Below, piece by piece: positions 34,798-42,979 of a stretch of DNA of 64,000 nt. The notes below the pieces were generated by a model. That model did no database searches. It was not told the origin of the DNA and was given only the letters and a program-made list of their open reading frames with translations. Position 1 is the stretch's first letter. Each line of letters opens with the position of its first letter. The stretch comes from 2-12-FULL-60-25 sp041650955 (GTDB lineage Bacteria > Patescibacteriota > Patescibacteriia > 2-12-FULL-60-25): assembly GCA_041650955.1 (NCBI GenBank), contig JBAZKG010000001.1, positions 248,001 through 312,000 on the forward strand, given 5' to 3'. The position numbers were made by a program, and so were the translations under genes.

Positions 34798-36912
34798 ATG
34801 GATTCCCAACCCTTTAAGCTCCACAAACCCTACGAACCCTCCGGCGACCAGCCAGAGGCGATTTTAGGGCTTACAAAGGGGACAAAACAGGGGATGAAGT
34901 ATCAGACCCTACTTGGAGCAACGGGTACGGGAAAAACGTATACAATTGCGAATGTCATTCAGAATATCCAGAAGCCGACGCTGGTGATCGCGCATAATAA
35001 AACGCTGGCGGCCCAGCTCACGCATGAGTTTCGGGAATTCTTTCCGGAAAACGCCGTGGAGTATTTTGTTTCATACTACGACTACTATCAGCCGGAAGCG
35101 TATATTCCGAATTCGGATACCTACATAGAAAAAGAGGCGATGATTAACGAAGAAATCGACCGTCTTCGCCACAGCGCAACACAGGCTGTTTTGACGCGGC
35201 GTGATGTCATCATCTGTGCATCTGTTAGTTGTATTTACGGACTTGGTACGCCGAAAAATTATCTTGATAGCGCGCTTCACATAGAGAAGGGTCAGGATGT
35301 ATCTCGGCTTGATACGATAAAGCATTTAACCGAGATGCACTTTTTACGGACCAATGCGGATATCGTACGCGGATCATTTCGCGCAACAGGAGGCTTGCTC
35401 GAAATCATGCCGGCGAACGAAGAGATGATCTATCGCATCGAAGCGCCTTCGGGCATTGTTCAAAATATTGATGCAATACATCCGGTATCTGGAAAAGTCA
35501 TTCGCTCGCAAGAAGACGCATGGTTTTTCCCGGCAAAACATTTTATTACGCCCGGCAATGAACGCGAGAAGGCGATCAAGCTCATACGAAAAGAAATGGA
35601 GGAGCGGATTGAGTTTTTTGAAAAGAGCGGCAAACTTTTGGAAGCGGAACGCGTCGAGCGGCGGACAAAGGCGGATCTTGAAATGATCGAGAATCTTGGG
35701 TATTGCAATGGCATTGAAAATTATTCCCGATTGCTGTCCGGACGAAAAGCAGGCGAACCGCCGGATACGCTTTTTGCGTATTTTCCAAAAGATGCGCTTG
35801 TGATTCTTGATGAAAGCCACATGACGCTTCCTCAACTCGGAGGAATGTCCGAAGGAGACAAGAGCAGAAAACAGACCTTGATCGAGCACGGTTTCCGATT
35901 GCCTAGCGCCGCAGATAATCGACCGCTCAATTTTACCGAAGTTCAAAAAACATGGGATCAAGTCATTTTCATGTCTGCAACTCCCGGACCATTCGAGTTC
36001 AAACACTCCGAGCAAGTAGTAGAGCAGATCGTCCGCCCAACAGGTTTGGTTGACCCAGAAGTCGTCGTCCGTCCCATCACCCCTCATCCTCAAGCCAGCA
36101 GCCAGCAGCCAGAAGCCAGAAGCCAAATCGACGATGTGATCTATGAGATTCAGGAAGCAGTGAAGAAGGGGGAGAGAACGCTAGTGACGACGTTGACGAA
36201 GAAGATGGCCGAAGATTTGAGCGAGTTTTTGGCAGATAAAAAGATTAAAGCAAAATATATTCACTCGGATGTAAAAACCGTTGACCGGCTTGGAATTTTA
36301 TCTGATTTCCGCAAAGGAGACTTTGATTGCCTTGTCGGCGTCAACTTATTGCGCGAAGGTTTAGACTTACCGGAAGTTGCGCTTGTAGCGATTTTGGATG
36401 CGGATAAAGAAGGATTTCTGCGATCTGATACGTCGATTCTGCAAACCATTGGCCGCGCGGCTCGAAATGTACGCGGACGCGTGATTCTCTACGCTGACCA
36501 TATTACCGGATCAATGAAGCGCGCAATCGATGAAACCGACCGTAGACGCGCAAAACAAGTTGCGTATAATAAAAAACACGGCATCACTCCGCAAACAATC
36601 ATCAAGGCCATCAAAGACATCCGCGGAGTTCTCGGTTTATCTGTCGATATAAAAGACGTGAAAGAAATTTTAAAGCTGGAGCTCTCCGTTGAAACGCATG
36701 ATTTGAATACGGTTCTCGCTGAAAAAGAAAAAGAGATGAAAGAAGCCGCGGCGAATCTTGAATTCGAACTTGCCGCGATTCTTCGCGATGAAATCACGGA
36801 AATCCAAAAAGAACTCAAACGGCGTATTGCGTCCGAGAAAGCGAAGGCCAAGGGAGGACCAAGATCGGGGACGTTGAGGATGAGGAAGGTGAGGCATGGG
36901 AGGGCGAGGTGA
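34798..36912 (+). CDS. uvrB: Excinuclease ABC subunit B with repeat-encoded insertion
   Basis: Damage-verification helicase of nucleotide excision repair. Walker A GATGTGKT (40-47), the DNA-clasping beta-hairpin YYDYYQPEAYIPNSDTYIEK (about 92-112), helicase motifs DESHMTLPQ and IGRAARN, and the C-terminal UVR domain (about 630-670) are present. Between VVRP and QIDDV (about 428-444) this protein has some 16 residues, Gln/Ser/Ala-rich (QASSQQPEARS), where relatives have three or four. The DNA there is an array of the agccag word used in family D hairpins. The frame is kept. 704 residues. Confidence 0.96.
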   Translation: MDSQPFKLHKPYEPSGDQPEAILGLTKGTKQGMKYQTLLGATGTGKTYTIANVIQNIQKPTLVIAHNKTLAAQLTHEFREFFPENAVEYFVSYYDYYQPEAYIPNSDTYIEKEAMINEEIDRLRHSATQAVLTRRDVIICASVSCIYGLGTPKNYLDSALHIEKGQDVSRLDTIKHLTEMHFLRTNADIVRGSFRATGGLLEIMPANEEMIYRIEAPSGIVQNIDAIHPVSGKVIRSQEDAWFFPAKHFITPGNEREKAIKLIRKEMEERIEFFEKSGKLLEAERVERRTKADLEMIENLGYCNGIENYSRLLSGRKAGEPPDTLFAYFPKDALVILDESHMTLPQLGGMSEGDKSRKQTLIEHGFRLPSAADNRPLNFTEVQKTWDQVIFMSATPGPFEFKHSEQVVEQIVRPTGLVDPEVVVRPITPHPQASSQQPEARSQIDDVIYEIQEAVKKGERTLVTTLTKKMAEDLSEFLADKKIKAKYIHSDVKTVDRLGILSDFRKGDFDCLVGVNLLREGLDLPEVALVAILDADKEGFLRSDTSILQTIGRAARNVRGRVILYADHITGSMKRAIDETDRRRAKQVAYNKKHGITPQTIIKAIKDIRGVLGLSVDIKDVKEILKLELSVETHDLNTVLAEKEKEMKEAAANLEFELAAILRDEITEIQKELKRRIASEKAKAKGGPRSGTLRMRKVRHGRAR
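36091..36124 (+). repeat. Family D word array in frame inside uvrB
   Basis: Tandem agccagcagccag words, related to the gccagtagg words of the intergenic elements at 54647, 56400, 57911 and 63190. It is translated in UvrB at a domain boundary. Confidence 0.65.
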
Positions 36913-36913
36913 C

Positions 36914-36943
36914 TTGACTTTTTCTTCCGATTCATGTTATAAG
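36914..36943 (+). promoter_or_regulatory. Promoter of the 211-residue orphan
   Basis: TTGACT, 18-bp spacer, TATAAG, starting 2 bp after the uvrB stop codon. Confidence 0.75.
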
Positions 36944-36978
36944 AATGCTCTCGTATTCACGAGAGAGAAGGAGAAAAG

Positions 36979-37614
36979 ATGGAACCTTTGAAAATTCGAA
37001 TTTCTGGCATGCCTGATGTTACCAGAACGTTCATTTTGACGCCGATAGAACAGGCGCTAACCGATGATAGAAACGCATTATATGCACGAGTGATCGCTTG
37101 TAACAACCGACGTATTGTCTGCGAACAATTTAATGGAACGTATGTTGAGTGTATATTAAAACCGTTGAACGCAGAGACATGCGATGCGATGTACATCGAG
37201 TTAACGTTGGAAACTTCCGCTGAACACTCAACCAGAAAAAAATATATATTCCGTCCAGATCAAGCTGTATGCATTCAAGAACTTAACTGCATTGTGACAC
37301 TTGATAAAACGCGCACCCATCTCCACTTCTGGAAGCCGCCTATTCAAATGATCGAGACCTCTGATTCGAAGAGTCAGCAGGATGGCGCGGCAAGCGACAC
37401 GGAGCCGGTTGACGGGCCGAGACCATTCGCCGACTCATTGCAGCACGTTGACGAAGAAGTCCAGCATCAATTTCCCCGAGCGTCGCCTGTTCCGACAATT
37501 CCAAGCGCGAATATGCCGTCACGCAGACCAACGCTTTCCGAACTATCTAGTGATGCGTCTCTGCCAGAAACCGTCGCCGCGCCTACGATATCGGATGGCG
37601 AATCAGAGTCGTAA
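36979..37614 (+). CDS. Hypothetical protein with disordered tail
   Basis: 211 residues. A globular, beta-rich N-terminal half (about 1-120) is followed by a Ser/Pro/Asp/Glu-rich tail (about 125-211) that looks disordered. No signal peptide or recognised motif. The start has a good Shine-Dalgarno (agaaggag). It is a single-gene unit with promoter and terminator. Function unknown. Confidence 0.65.
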   Translation: MEPLKIRISGMPDVTRTFILTPIEQALTDDRNALYARVIACNNRRIVCEQFNGTYVECILKPLNAETCDAMYIELTLETSAEHSTRKKYIFRPDQAVCIQELNCIVTLDKTRTHLHFWKPPIQMIETSDSKSQQDGAASDTEPVDGPRPFADSLQHVDEEVQHQFPRASPVPTIPSANMPSRRPTLSELSSDASLPETVAAPTISDGESES

Positions 37615-37624
37615 CTCCCTATCA

Positions 37625-37654
37625 GCCCCATGGAAATGCTTCCATGGGGCTTTT
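37625..37654 (+). terminator. Intrinsic terminator
   Basis: Stem gccccatgga/tccatggggc, loop aatgct, then TTTT. Confidence 0.88.
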
Positions 37655-37661
37655 GTTGAAC

Positions 37662-37865
37662 CGACCCATCCCCGGCCCTTCCCTTCGCAGGGAAGGGAGC
37701 TATTCTGTCGAGATTTATTTTGAAATACACGTCTTGCACTTCTGTAGGCTGACGAAACAAAGATATGAATAGACCCTTTTAATTACAACGAATACATATA
37801 CACCAATTAATAATATTTGTACGAGAGCTCCCTTCCCTGCGAAGGGAAGGGCCGGGGATGGGTCG
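37662..37865. repeat. Perfect 40-bp inverted repeat pair (family L)
   Basis: Arms 37662-37701 and 37826-37865 are exact reverse complements, GC-rich, each with an internal palindrome ttcccttcgcagggaa. The 124-bp AT-rich interior has no gene. The pair fills most of the 303-bp gap before dnaG and may be a small non-autonomous inverted-repeat element. Confidence 0.9.
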
Positions 37866-37917
37866 TGGAAAACGGCTTATCCCTTGCTTTACCTCCACAA
37901 CGTGTCAAACTACAGCC

Positions 37918-39702
37918 ATGGAGGCCGCTGAAGAGGTGAAAAGCCACTTGGACGTGGCAGATATCGTTGGTGAATATCTCCAGCTGAAACCGGCCGGTTC
38001 CGGTAGTTTTAAGGCATGCTGTCCGTTTCATCAGGAAAAGACGCCGAGTTTCTACGTGAATCGCCAACGGCAAAGCTGGCACTGTTTTGGATGCGATAAA
38101 GGCGGCGATCTTATTTCGTTTGTCATGGAGATCGAGGGGATGGAATTTCGTGATGCGCTGGAACATTTGGCGCAAAAGGCCGGAGTTCAGCTTCCGTCAT
38201 TCAATCCAGAGACGGCCGGAAAAAGAAAACGGTTAGAAGAGATCAACGATCTTGCTTCGCGATTTTTTCGCGCCCAGCTTTTGCAATCTCCTTCGGCTGC
38301 GCATGCGCGTGAATATGCGGGCAAGCGTCTAATCGATAATCTGACAGGCGATCTGTTCCGCATCGGCTATGCGCCGAACTCATGGGACGGATTGAAGAAT
38401 GCACTCAACGGAAAAGGTGTTACGGATCAAGAGCTCGTTGACGCGGGGCTTTGCTCACGTCGTCAGGACGGAAGTGGAATGTATGATCGTTTTCGAGATC
38501 GTTTGATGTTTTCCATTCAAGACATTCATGGGCACGTGGTCGGATTTACCGGACGTTTGTTAAATTCCGACGCGAAAGAAGCAAAGTATGTCAATTCTCC
38601 GGAAACGTTTATTTACAAAAAGTCATCCATTCTCTACGGGCTTGATAAAGCAAAGGGGGATATCAAGTCAAAAAATCTTTGCGTGATCGTGGAAGGAAAC
38701 ATGGATTGTTTGTCGAGTCATCGCGTGAACGTGTGCAGTGTCGTTGCATCCAGCGGAACGGCTTTGACGGCAGAACAGCTCAAACTGATCAGCCGGTTCA
38801 CAAAAAATCTCGCCATTGCGTTTGACGGAGACAATGCGGGAATGCAGGCGACCTTGCGCGGACTTGATCTTGCGCGCGAACAGGACTTCTCGATTCAAAT
38901 AATAACTATTCCGAAAGAACTTGGAAAAGATCCGGATGATCTGATCGCAAAAGATCCGGAATTGTGGAAGCAGGCAATCAAAGACGCTGTGGATATCATC
39001 GAATGGATATTTCGCCAAGCATTTCAAGGAAAAAATCTTGGAAATCCGGATGACAAAAAAATGATTGCCGCAAGCGTTCTTCCGGAAATCAAACGCATTC
39101 CCGACCCGATTGTCCGCGATCATTGGATCAAAAAACTATCCAATGCACTGGACATATCAAGCGAAGCCTTGAATAGCGCACTGAATCGCTCGCAATTCCG
39201 CGAAACGTCTGCATATCAAACGAGGTCAAAAGCCGTTCAAACAGATACTCTTTCAACCCAGCCGCCAGATCGCAGGCGGGAATTATTAGAACGCGTATTT
39301 ACTATCCTGCTGATTCAGCCGGAGTTTCATCTTCATCTGCCGGAAGAGCTCGTCTCAACAACCGATGAAACGTATCGATCCCTTTACATGCGCTTGGAGA
39401 ACGGGTATAATCCTTTGCGATCACAGAGTGCGACTCTTCCTCCGGACACGCCGTTATCAGCCCCGGATCAAAGCATAGAACGCCTCGTGAGCTATCTCGC
39501 GATCCGTGCGGACCGCGACTACCCACAAAAACAACAGGAAGCGCTCTTGGCTGAATTACGGTCAGGCGTTTCTGCGTATATCGAATTGTTGCGCATCGAC
39601 AAGCGCAAACAGATCGAACAAGAGATGCGCGAGGCAGAACTATCCGGGGATACCGCAAGGGTCCACGAACTGCTGAAGCGCTTCAAAGATATTGATAATT
39701 AA
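37918..39702 (+). CDS. dnaG: DNA primase
   Basis: Makes RNA primers at the fork. The CHC2 zinc finger is intact (C35, H38, C56, C59 in ACCPFHQEK...WHCFGC). The Toprim catalytic block has VEGNMDCLS and AFDGDNAG (about 262-318). The C-terminal helicase-binding region is present but diverged. 594 residues from the Met at 37918; an in-frame ATG 60 bp upstream lies in the inverted repeat and is rejected. It is followed by rpoD, the conserved dnaG-rpoD arrangement. Confidence 0.95.
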   Translation: MEAAEEVKSHLDVADIVGEYLQLKPAGSGSFKACCPFHQEKTPSFYVNRQRQSWHCFGCDKGGDLISFVMEIEGMEFRDALEHLAQKAGVQLPSFNPETAGKRKRLEEINDLASRFFRAQLLQSPSAAHAREYAGKRLIDNLTGDLFRIGYAPNSWDGLKNALNGKGVTDQELVDAGLCSRRQDGSGMYDRFRDRLMFSIQDIHGHVVGFTGRLLNSDAKEAKYVNSPETFIYKKSSILYGLDKAKGDIKSKNLCVIVEGNMDCLSSHRVNVCSVVASSGTALTAEQLKLISRFTKNLAIAFDGDNAGMQATLRGLDLAREQDFSIQIITIPKELGKDPDDLIAKDPELWKQAIKDAVDIIEWIFRQAFQGKNLGNPDDKKMIAASVLPEIKRIPDPIVRDHWIKKLSNALDISSEALNSALNRSQFRETSAYQTRSKAVQTDTLSTQPPDRRRELLERVFTILLIQPEFHLHLPEELVSTTDETYRSLYMRLENGYNPLRSQSATLPPDTPLSAPDQSIERLVSYLAIRADRDYPQKQQEALLAELRSGVSAYIELLRIDKRKQIEQEMREAELSGDTARVHELLKRFKDIDN

Positions 39703-39750
39703 CCGCTACGACCCGCGGGAATTCGTTCCCCCTGTCACGGCACACGTTCT

Positions 39751-41061
39751 ATGCCCACAAAGAAGCTCGGCAAAAAGAAGATGCGTACACGACCAACCAA
39801 GAAGAAACCGGTGAAAAAATCGCCCGCCCAAAAGCGAGCGGAGATGATGCAAAAGGCGAGGAAGATTGCGAAAAAAAGCCTCAAGCATTCGCCGCGTCCG
39901 CAACCGAAGAAAAAAGACAACCGCAAGCAGGTTGTCATGCGCGAACAAAAGACGCCATACATCAAATCGGCTCCGCCTTCACAGGAGACGCTTGATAAGC
40001 TTTTCGAAAAAGCCCGGACGCGCGATTTTATTACGGAACAGGAAGTGATGTACGCGTTTCCGTATGTAGAGGATTACATCCACGTCTACGAACAATTCAT
40101 TGACCGGCTGGACACGCACGGTATTCGAATCATTGAACAGAAAGAGGGATTGCTCGGCCGTACCAAGGAGCGTCACGACATTTTGGAAGCCATGCATAGC
40201 GCGGACGATGCGCGTATTAAAGTCGATCCAATGGATTTGACGGCGGATAATATCCAGATGTATTTGCGAGAAATTGGAAAGATTCCGCTTCTCACGGCGG
40301 ACGAAGAAGTGTCGCTTGCAAAGCGCAAAGAAAAAGGGGATCGCGAAGCGGAAAAAAAGCTGATCGAAGCAAACTTGCGCTTGGTCGTGTCGATCGCGAA
40401 AAAATTCATCGGCAAGTCCCTGTCACTACTCGATCTGATCCAGGAAGGAAATATCGGCTTATTCCGCGCGGTCAAGAAATTCGAATACCGCAAAGGGTAT
40501 AAGTTCTCGACATACGCAACGTGGTGGATTCGCCAGGCGATTACTCGTGCGCTCGCCGATCAAAGCCGAACGATTCGTATTCCTGTGCACATGGTGGAAA
40601 CGATTAACAAGTTCCAACAGATTGAACGCCAGCTGATTCAAGACCTTGGCCGAGAACCGCTTCCGGAAGAAATCGCCGCGGAAATGGGCGAGGAAGTCGA
40701 CAAAGTCCGCCATATCATCAAAATTTCTCAAGATACCGTATCGCTCGAAACCTCGGTCGGCGAAGATGATGAGGATTCTACGCTCGAAGACTTTATCGAA
40801 GACGTCAAAAACGTGGCGCCTGACCGCGCGGCCGCACTCCAGTTGCTCAAGGACTATGTTGCTGAAATCATCAAAGACCTGAATCCGCGCGAACAAAAAA
40901 TTCTTGAGCTCCGCTTCGGCCTCCAGGACGGCGTTGGTCACACGCTCGAAGAAGTCGGAAAAGAATTCGACGTGACCCGCGAACGCATTCGCCAAATCGA
41001 GGCAAAGGCGCTGGAAAAGATTCAACAGCATGCGCTTGTTAAAAGACTGATTGATTATTAA
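39751..41061 (+). CDS. rpoD: RNA polymerase primary sigma factor
   Basis: Housekeeping sigma-70. Region 1.2/2 starts with DPMDLTADNIQMYLREIGKIPLL-type sequence (about 152), region 2 has LLDLIQEGNIGL and KFSTYATWWIRQA, region 3 is complete, and region 4 ends with TLEEVGKEFDVTRERIRQIEAKAL. 436 residues. Region 1.1 is reduced and replaced by a Lys/Arg-rich N-terminal extension (about 1-60). It should recognise the TTGACA/TATAAT-like promoters seen throughout this window. Confidence 0.96.
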   Translation: MPTKKLGKKKMRTRPTKKKPVKKSPAQKRAEMMQKARKIAKKSLKHSPRPQPKKKDNRKQVVMREQKTPYIKSAPPSQETLDKLFEKARTRDFITEQEVMYAFPYVEDYIHVYEQFIDRLDTHGIRIIEQKEGLLGRTKERHDILEAMHSADDARIKVDPMDLTADNIQMYLREIGKIPLLTADEEVSLAKRKEKGDREAEKKLIEANLRLVVSIAKKFIGKSLSLLDLIQEGNIGLFRAVKKFEYRKGYKFSTYATWWIRQAITRALADQSRTIRIPVHMVETINKFQQIERQLIQDLGREPLPEEIAAEMGEEVDKVRHIIKISQDTVSLETSVGEDDEDSTLEDFIEDVKNVAPDRAAALQLLKDYVAEIIKDLNPREQKILELRFGLQDGVGHTLEEVGKEFDVTRERIRQIEAKALEKIQQHALVKRLIDY

Positions 41062-41065
41062 AGAG

Positions 41066-41101
41066 ATTAACGGATTTACGAATTAACGAATTAACGAATT
41101 G
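41066..41101. repeat. One-armed family F word array (copy F3)
   Basis: Tandem attaacga words after rpoD without an opposite arm, followed by the terminator. Confidence 0.7.
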
Positions 41102-41102
41102 A

Positions 41103-41129
41103 AAAACACCGGTGAATTGCCGGTGTTTT
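41103..41129. terminator. Bidirectional intrinsic terminator
   Basis: Stem aaaacaccgg/ccggtgtttt with loop tgaattg, between convergent rpoD and the NTF2-like gene. Confidence 0.85.
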
Positions 41130-41152
41130 GGTTGAGGTTGAGTGGGAAGGGG

Positions 41153-41527
41153 TTATGTGGAGCAGTCGTGAAGAATTTGAAGGGCACCATTATGTCCGCG
41201 GTTTACCGTAATGACGCTATAACCCTTTTCTGTGCGACGTCCTTCGTTTTCCAACGTCCATTGTAAAACAGCACTGCACATACTCATTTCTTGTGAGGTT
41301 TGAAAATCTAACATTCGAAGAGTTAGGTTGCTCGCTTTCCTTGGTTGTGTAAATGCTCTCGCGTACTTGCTCGAAATTCGATCTCTCCCAGTTGCATGGC
41401 CGGCATTCGTAACATACACAGCTGACGGGGAATAAAAGCCGCAAAAACGTTCAAGGCTTCCGACATTCCATGCTGTCGACATTCCTTCCAGCATTTTTTC
41501 GATATCTCGTTGAACGATATTATTCAT
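41153..41527 (-). CDS. NTF2/SnoaL-like protein
   Basis: 124 residues from the Met at 41527, which has gaggt 5 bases upstream. The order helix (RDIEKMLEGMSTAWNVGSLERFCGFYSPSAVYV), G-rich turn, then beta-strands ending in ILHDCS fits the DUF4440/SnoaL-like NTF2 fold of small ligand-binding or enzymatic proteins. No catalytic residues can be assigned. It has a consensus promoter and lies divergent to the next orphan. Confidence 0.6.
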   Translation of the reverse strand: MNNIVQRDIEKMLEGMSTAWNVGSLERFCGFYSPSAVYVTNAGHATGRDRISSKYARAFTQPRKASNLTLRMLDFQTSQEMSMCSAVLQWTLENEGRRTEKGYSVITVNRGHNGALQILHDCST

Positions 41528-41559
41528 TACAACCTCACTTTGCAAAGGTTCGTGTAGCG

Positions 41560-41588
41560 ATCTTAATCGCCAACGGATAAGAAGTCAA
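41560..41588 (-). promoter_or_regulatory. Promoter of the NTF2-like gene
   Basis: Minus strand TTGACT (41588-41583), 17-bp spacer, TAAGAT (41565-41560). Confidence 0.75.
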
Positions 41589-41614
41589 ATACTGTGCTTT
41601 GTACATAAAAAGGC

Positions 41615-41644
41615 TTGACGAATTGAAATACAAAGGATTATAGT
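41615..41644 (+). promoter_or_regulatory. Promoter of the 117-residue orphan
   Basis: TTGACG, 18-bp spacer, TATAGT. Back to back with the promoter at 41560-41588. Confidence 0.65.
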
Positions 41645-41709
41645 TCGATATTCCCGAACGGTTGCAAATAATCTCGCAAAAGACGTTTCGGGAGAAAGGA
41701 CATTCGAAC

Positions 41710-42063
41710 ATGTTAAAAGAAGCTGTATATGGTAATCGCACGCAGGGTTTTGGCAAAGTGAGTTATTGGATCAGTGAAAACGGCCAAGATTGTGTTTTTT
41801 CTGGAATGACTCCATCAGGCCAATGTCCGTCAACCATCAATGCTGCGGAAAGTATCATACAATCAATCGCGAACGTAGAAGGCGTTCATCCTCTTCGTCT
41901 AAAATTTTTTGATCTTCTGACATCGCAGTCGTACGGAACTCATTTTGAACGAGGGTATGAATTCAAACTCATTACTTTCACGGTTCAACGAAAAGAGATC
42001 CGAGTTGAACATTGGGAGGATCTCCCTTGTCCGCCGAGAATCCTGAAAATTTTTGGCGTATAA
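41710..42063 (+). CDS. Hypothetical protein
   Basis: 117 residues starting at MLKEAVYG, with gaaagga about 9 bases upstream. The composition is that of a small soluble alpha-beta protein; no motif or signal peptide is seen. It is a single-gene unit between a promoter at 41615 and a UUCG-loop terminator at 42103. Function unknown. Confidence 0.6.
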   Translation: MLKEAVYGNRTQGFGKVSYWISENGQDCVFSGMTPSGQCPSTINAAESIIQSIANVEGVHPLRLKFFDLLTSQSYGTHFERGYEFKLITFTVQRKEIRVEHWEDLPCPPRILKIFGV

Positions 42064-42102
42064 ATGCCTTAGCGACGCTCCTTCCTCTTTCTTAAACTTT
42101 AC

Positions 42103-42132
42103 GGACAGGTTCGCCTGTCCTATTGTTTTTTC
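42103..42132 (+). terminator. Intrinsic terminator with UUCG loop
   Basis: Stem ggacagg/cctgtcc with loop ttcg, then tattgttttttc. Confidence 0.88.
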
Positions 42133-42336
42133 AATAATATGTGAAAACAAAGAATCGCCACTTGTATGACAATTCTTTGTATGGCTCGCTTGGAAGCGAT
42201 ATGATACGAACACTGAAATGGAAGAGATCATTCCTTATCCGACAGTATTTTTACAGCAGATGAGGCAGTTGTTAGTTATCGTTCAATAGAATTGTATCCT
42301 AACCCCAAGACTATACTGGTCAAATCAAGTAATGCT

Positions 42337-42678
42337 CTATATAACTTTTTGAGTGTTCTTATACCCGTCTATTAAATATAAAATTCCCGGAATAAGAGGT
42401 GTAAGCAAATTAACGCTGAAGCTTGCGTCCGTTAAAAGTCCGACAACAAAACCGATTATTATAGGAATGACCACAAGAAATCCTCCTGCCTTGGGATATT
42501 TCCAGCCCAAAGCCAAGCCGATGAAGGCTAATGGCATCATGGACAGCGCGACATTTTCCCATAATGAATAATCTGGTTTGGCAAACGGCAAAGGATTGCC
42601 GTAGCCGAAATAAAACGGCAAGGCAAAGATTAAAATACACAATGCAAGTATTCTGGCGAACCATTTTATTGCTTTCAT
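42337..42678 (-). CDS. Small integral membrane protein
   Basis: 113 residues with four hydrophobic segments (about 6-25, 45-62, 68-87, 93-105) and short polar loops. This composition fits a small multi-pass membrane protein of unknown function. There is no clear Shine-Dalgarno. The 273-bp gap before it holds only the terminator and no convincing gene. Confidence 0.55.
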   Translation of the reverse strand: MKAIKWFARILALCILIFALPFYFGYGNPLPFAKPDYSLWENVALSMMPLAFIGLALGWKYPKAGGFLVVIPIIIGFVVGLLTDASFSVNLLTPLIPGILYLIDGYKNTQKVI

Positions 42679-42829
42679 ATTTTTATTGTTCGTATAATTA
42701 TTTTACGACTATCTTAGTATAACAAAAATCATCTCTGTTGTGAATAGCTCTACCTTAAAATTTAGTAGTAGAATGGGTGCCGTGGCTAAACAAGGATTAC
42801 GAACTGCAAAAAAGTGAGCAAATAAAAGA

Positions 42830-42857
42830 AAAAGACGTCGTTTTGTAGACGTCTTTT
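42830..42857 (-). terminator. Intrinsic terminator of tRNA-Asn
   Basis: Stem aaaagacgtc/gacgtctttt, 8-nt loop, T-rich on the minus strand, 7 bp past the tRNA 3' end. Confidence 0.8.
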
Positions 42858-42863
42858 CCTTTC

Positions 42864-42938
42864 TGGCTCCCGGGGTCGGATTCGAACCGACGACCAAAGG
42901 ATTAACAGTCCTCTGCGCTACCGCTGCGCCACCCGGGA
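42864..42938 (-). tRNA. tRNA-Asn (anticodon GTT)
   Basis: Cloverleaf on the minus strand: acceptor tcccggg/cccggga, anticodon loop ctgttaa (GTT), T-loop ttcgaat, discriminator G and encoded CCA. Confidence 0.95.
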
Positions 42939-42979
42939 ATGTGGCGAAATCATACCTGAAGACGAGGAAAAGGTCAAGG

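Noticed and set aside
42218..42289. 23-residue ORF (starts MEEIIPYP)
   Set aside because: Too short, no Shine-Dalgarno; possibly a gene remnant but not supportable.
42770..42815. Possible tRNA remnant upstream of tRNA-Asn
   Set aside because: A few T-arm-like bases (gttcgtaatcc on the minus strand) but no pairing stems; not enough to call.
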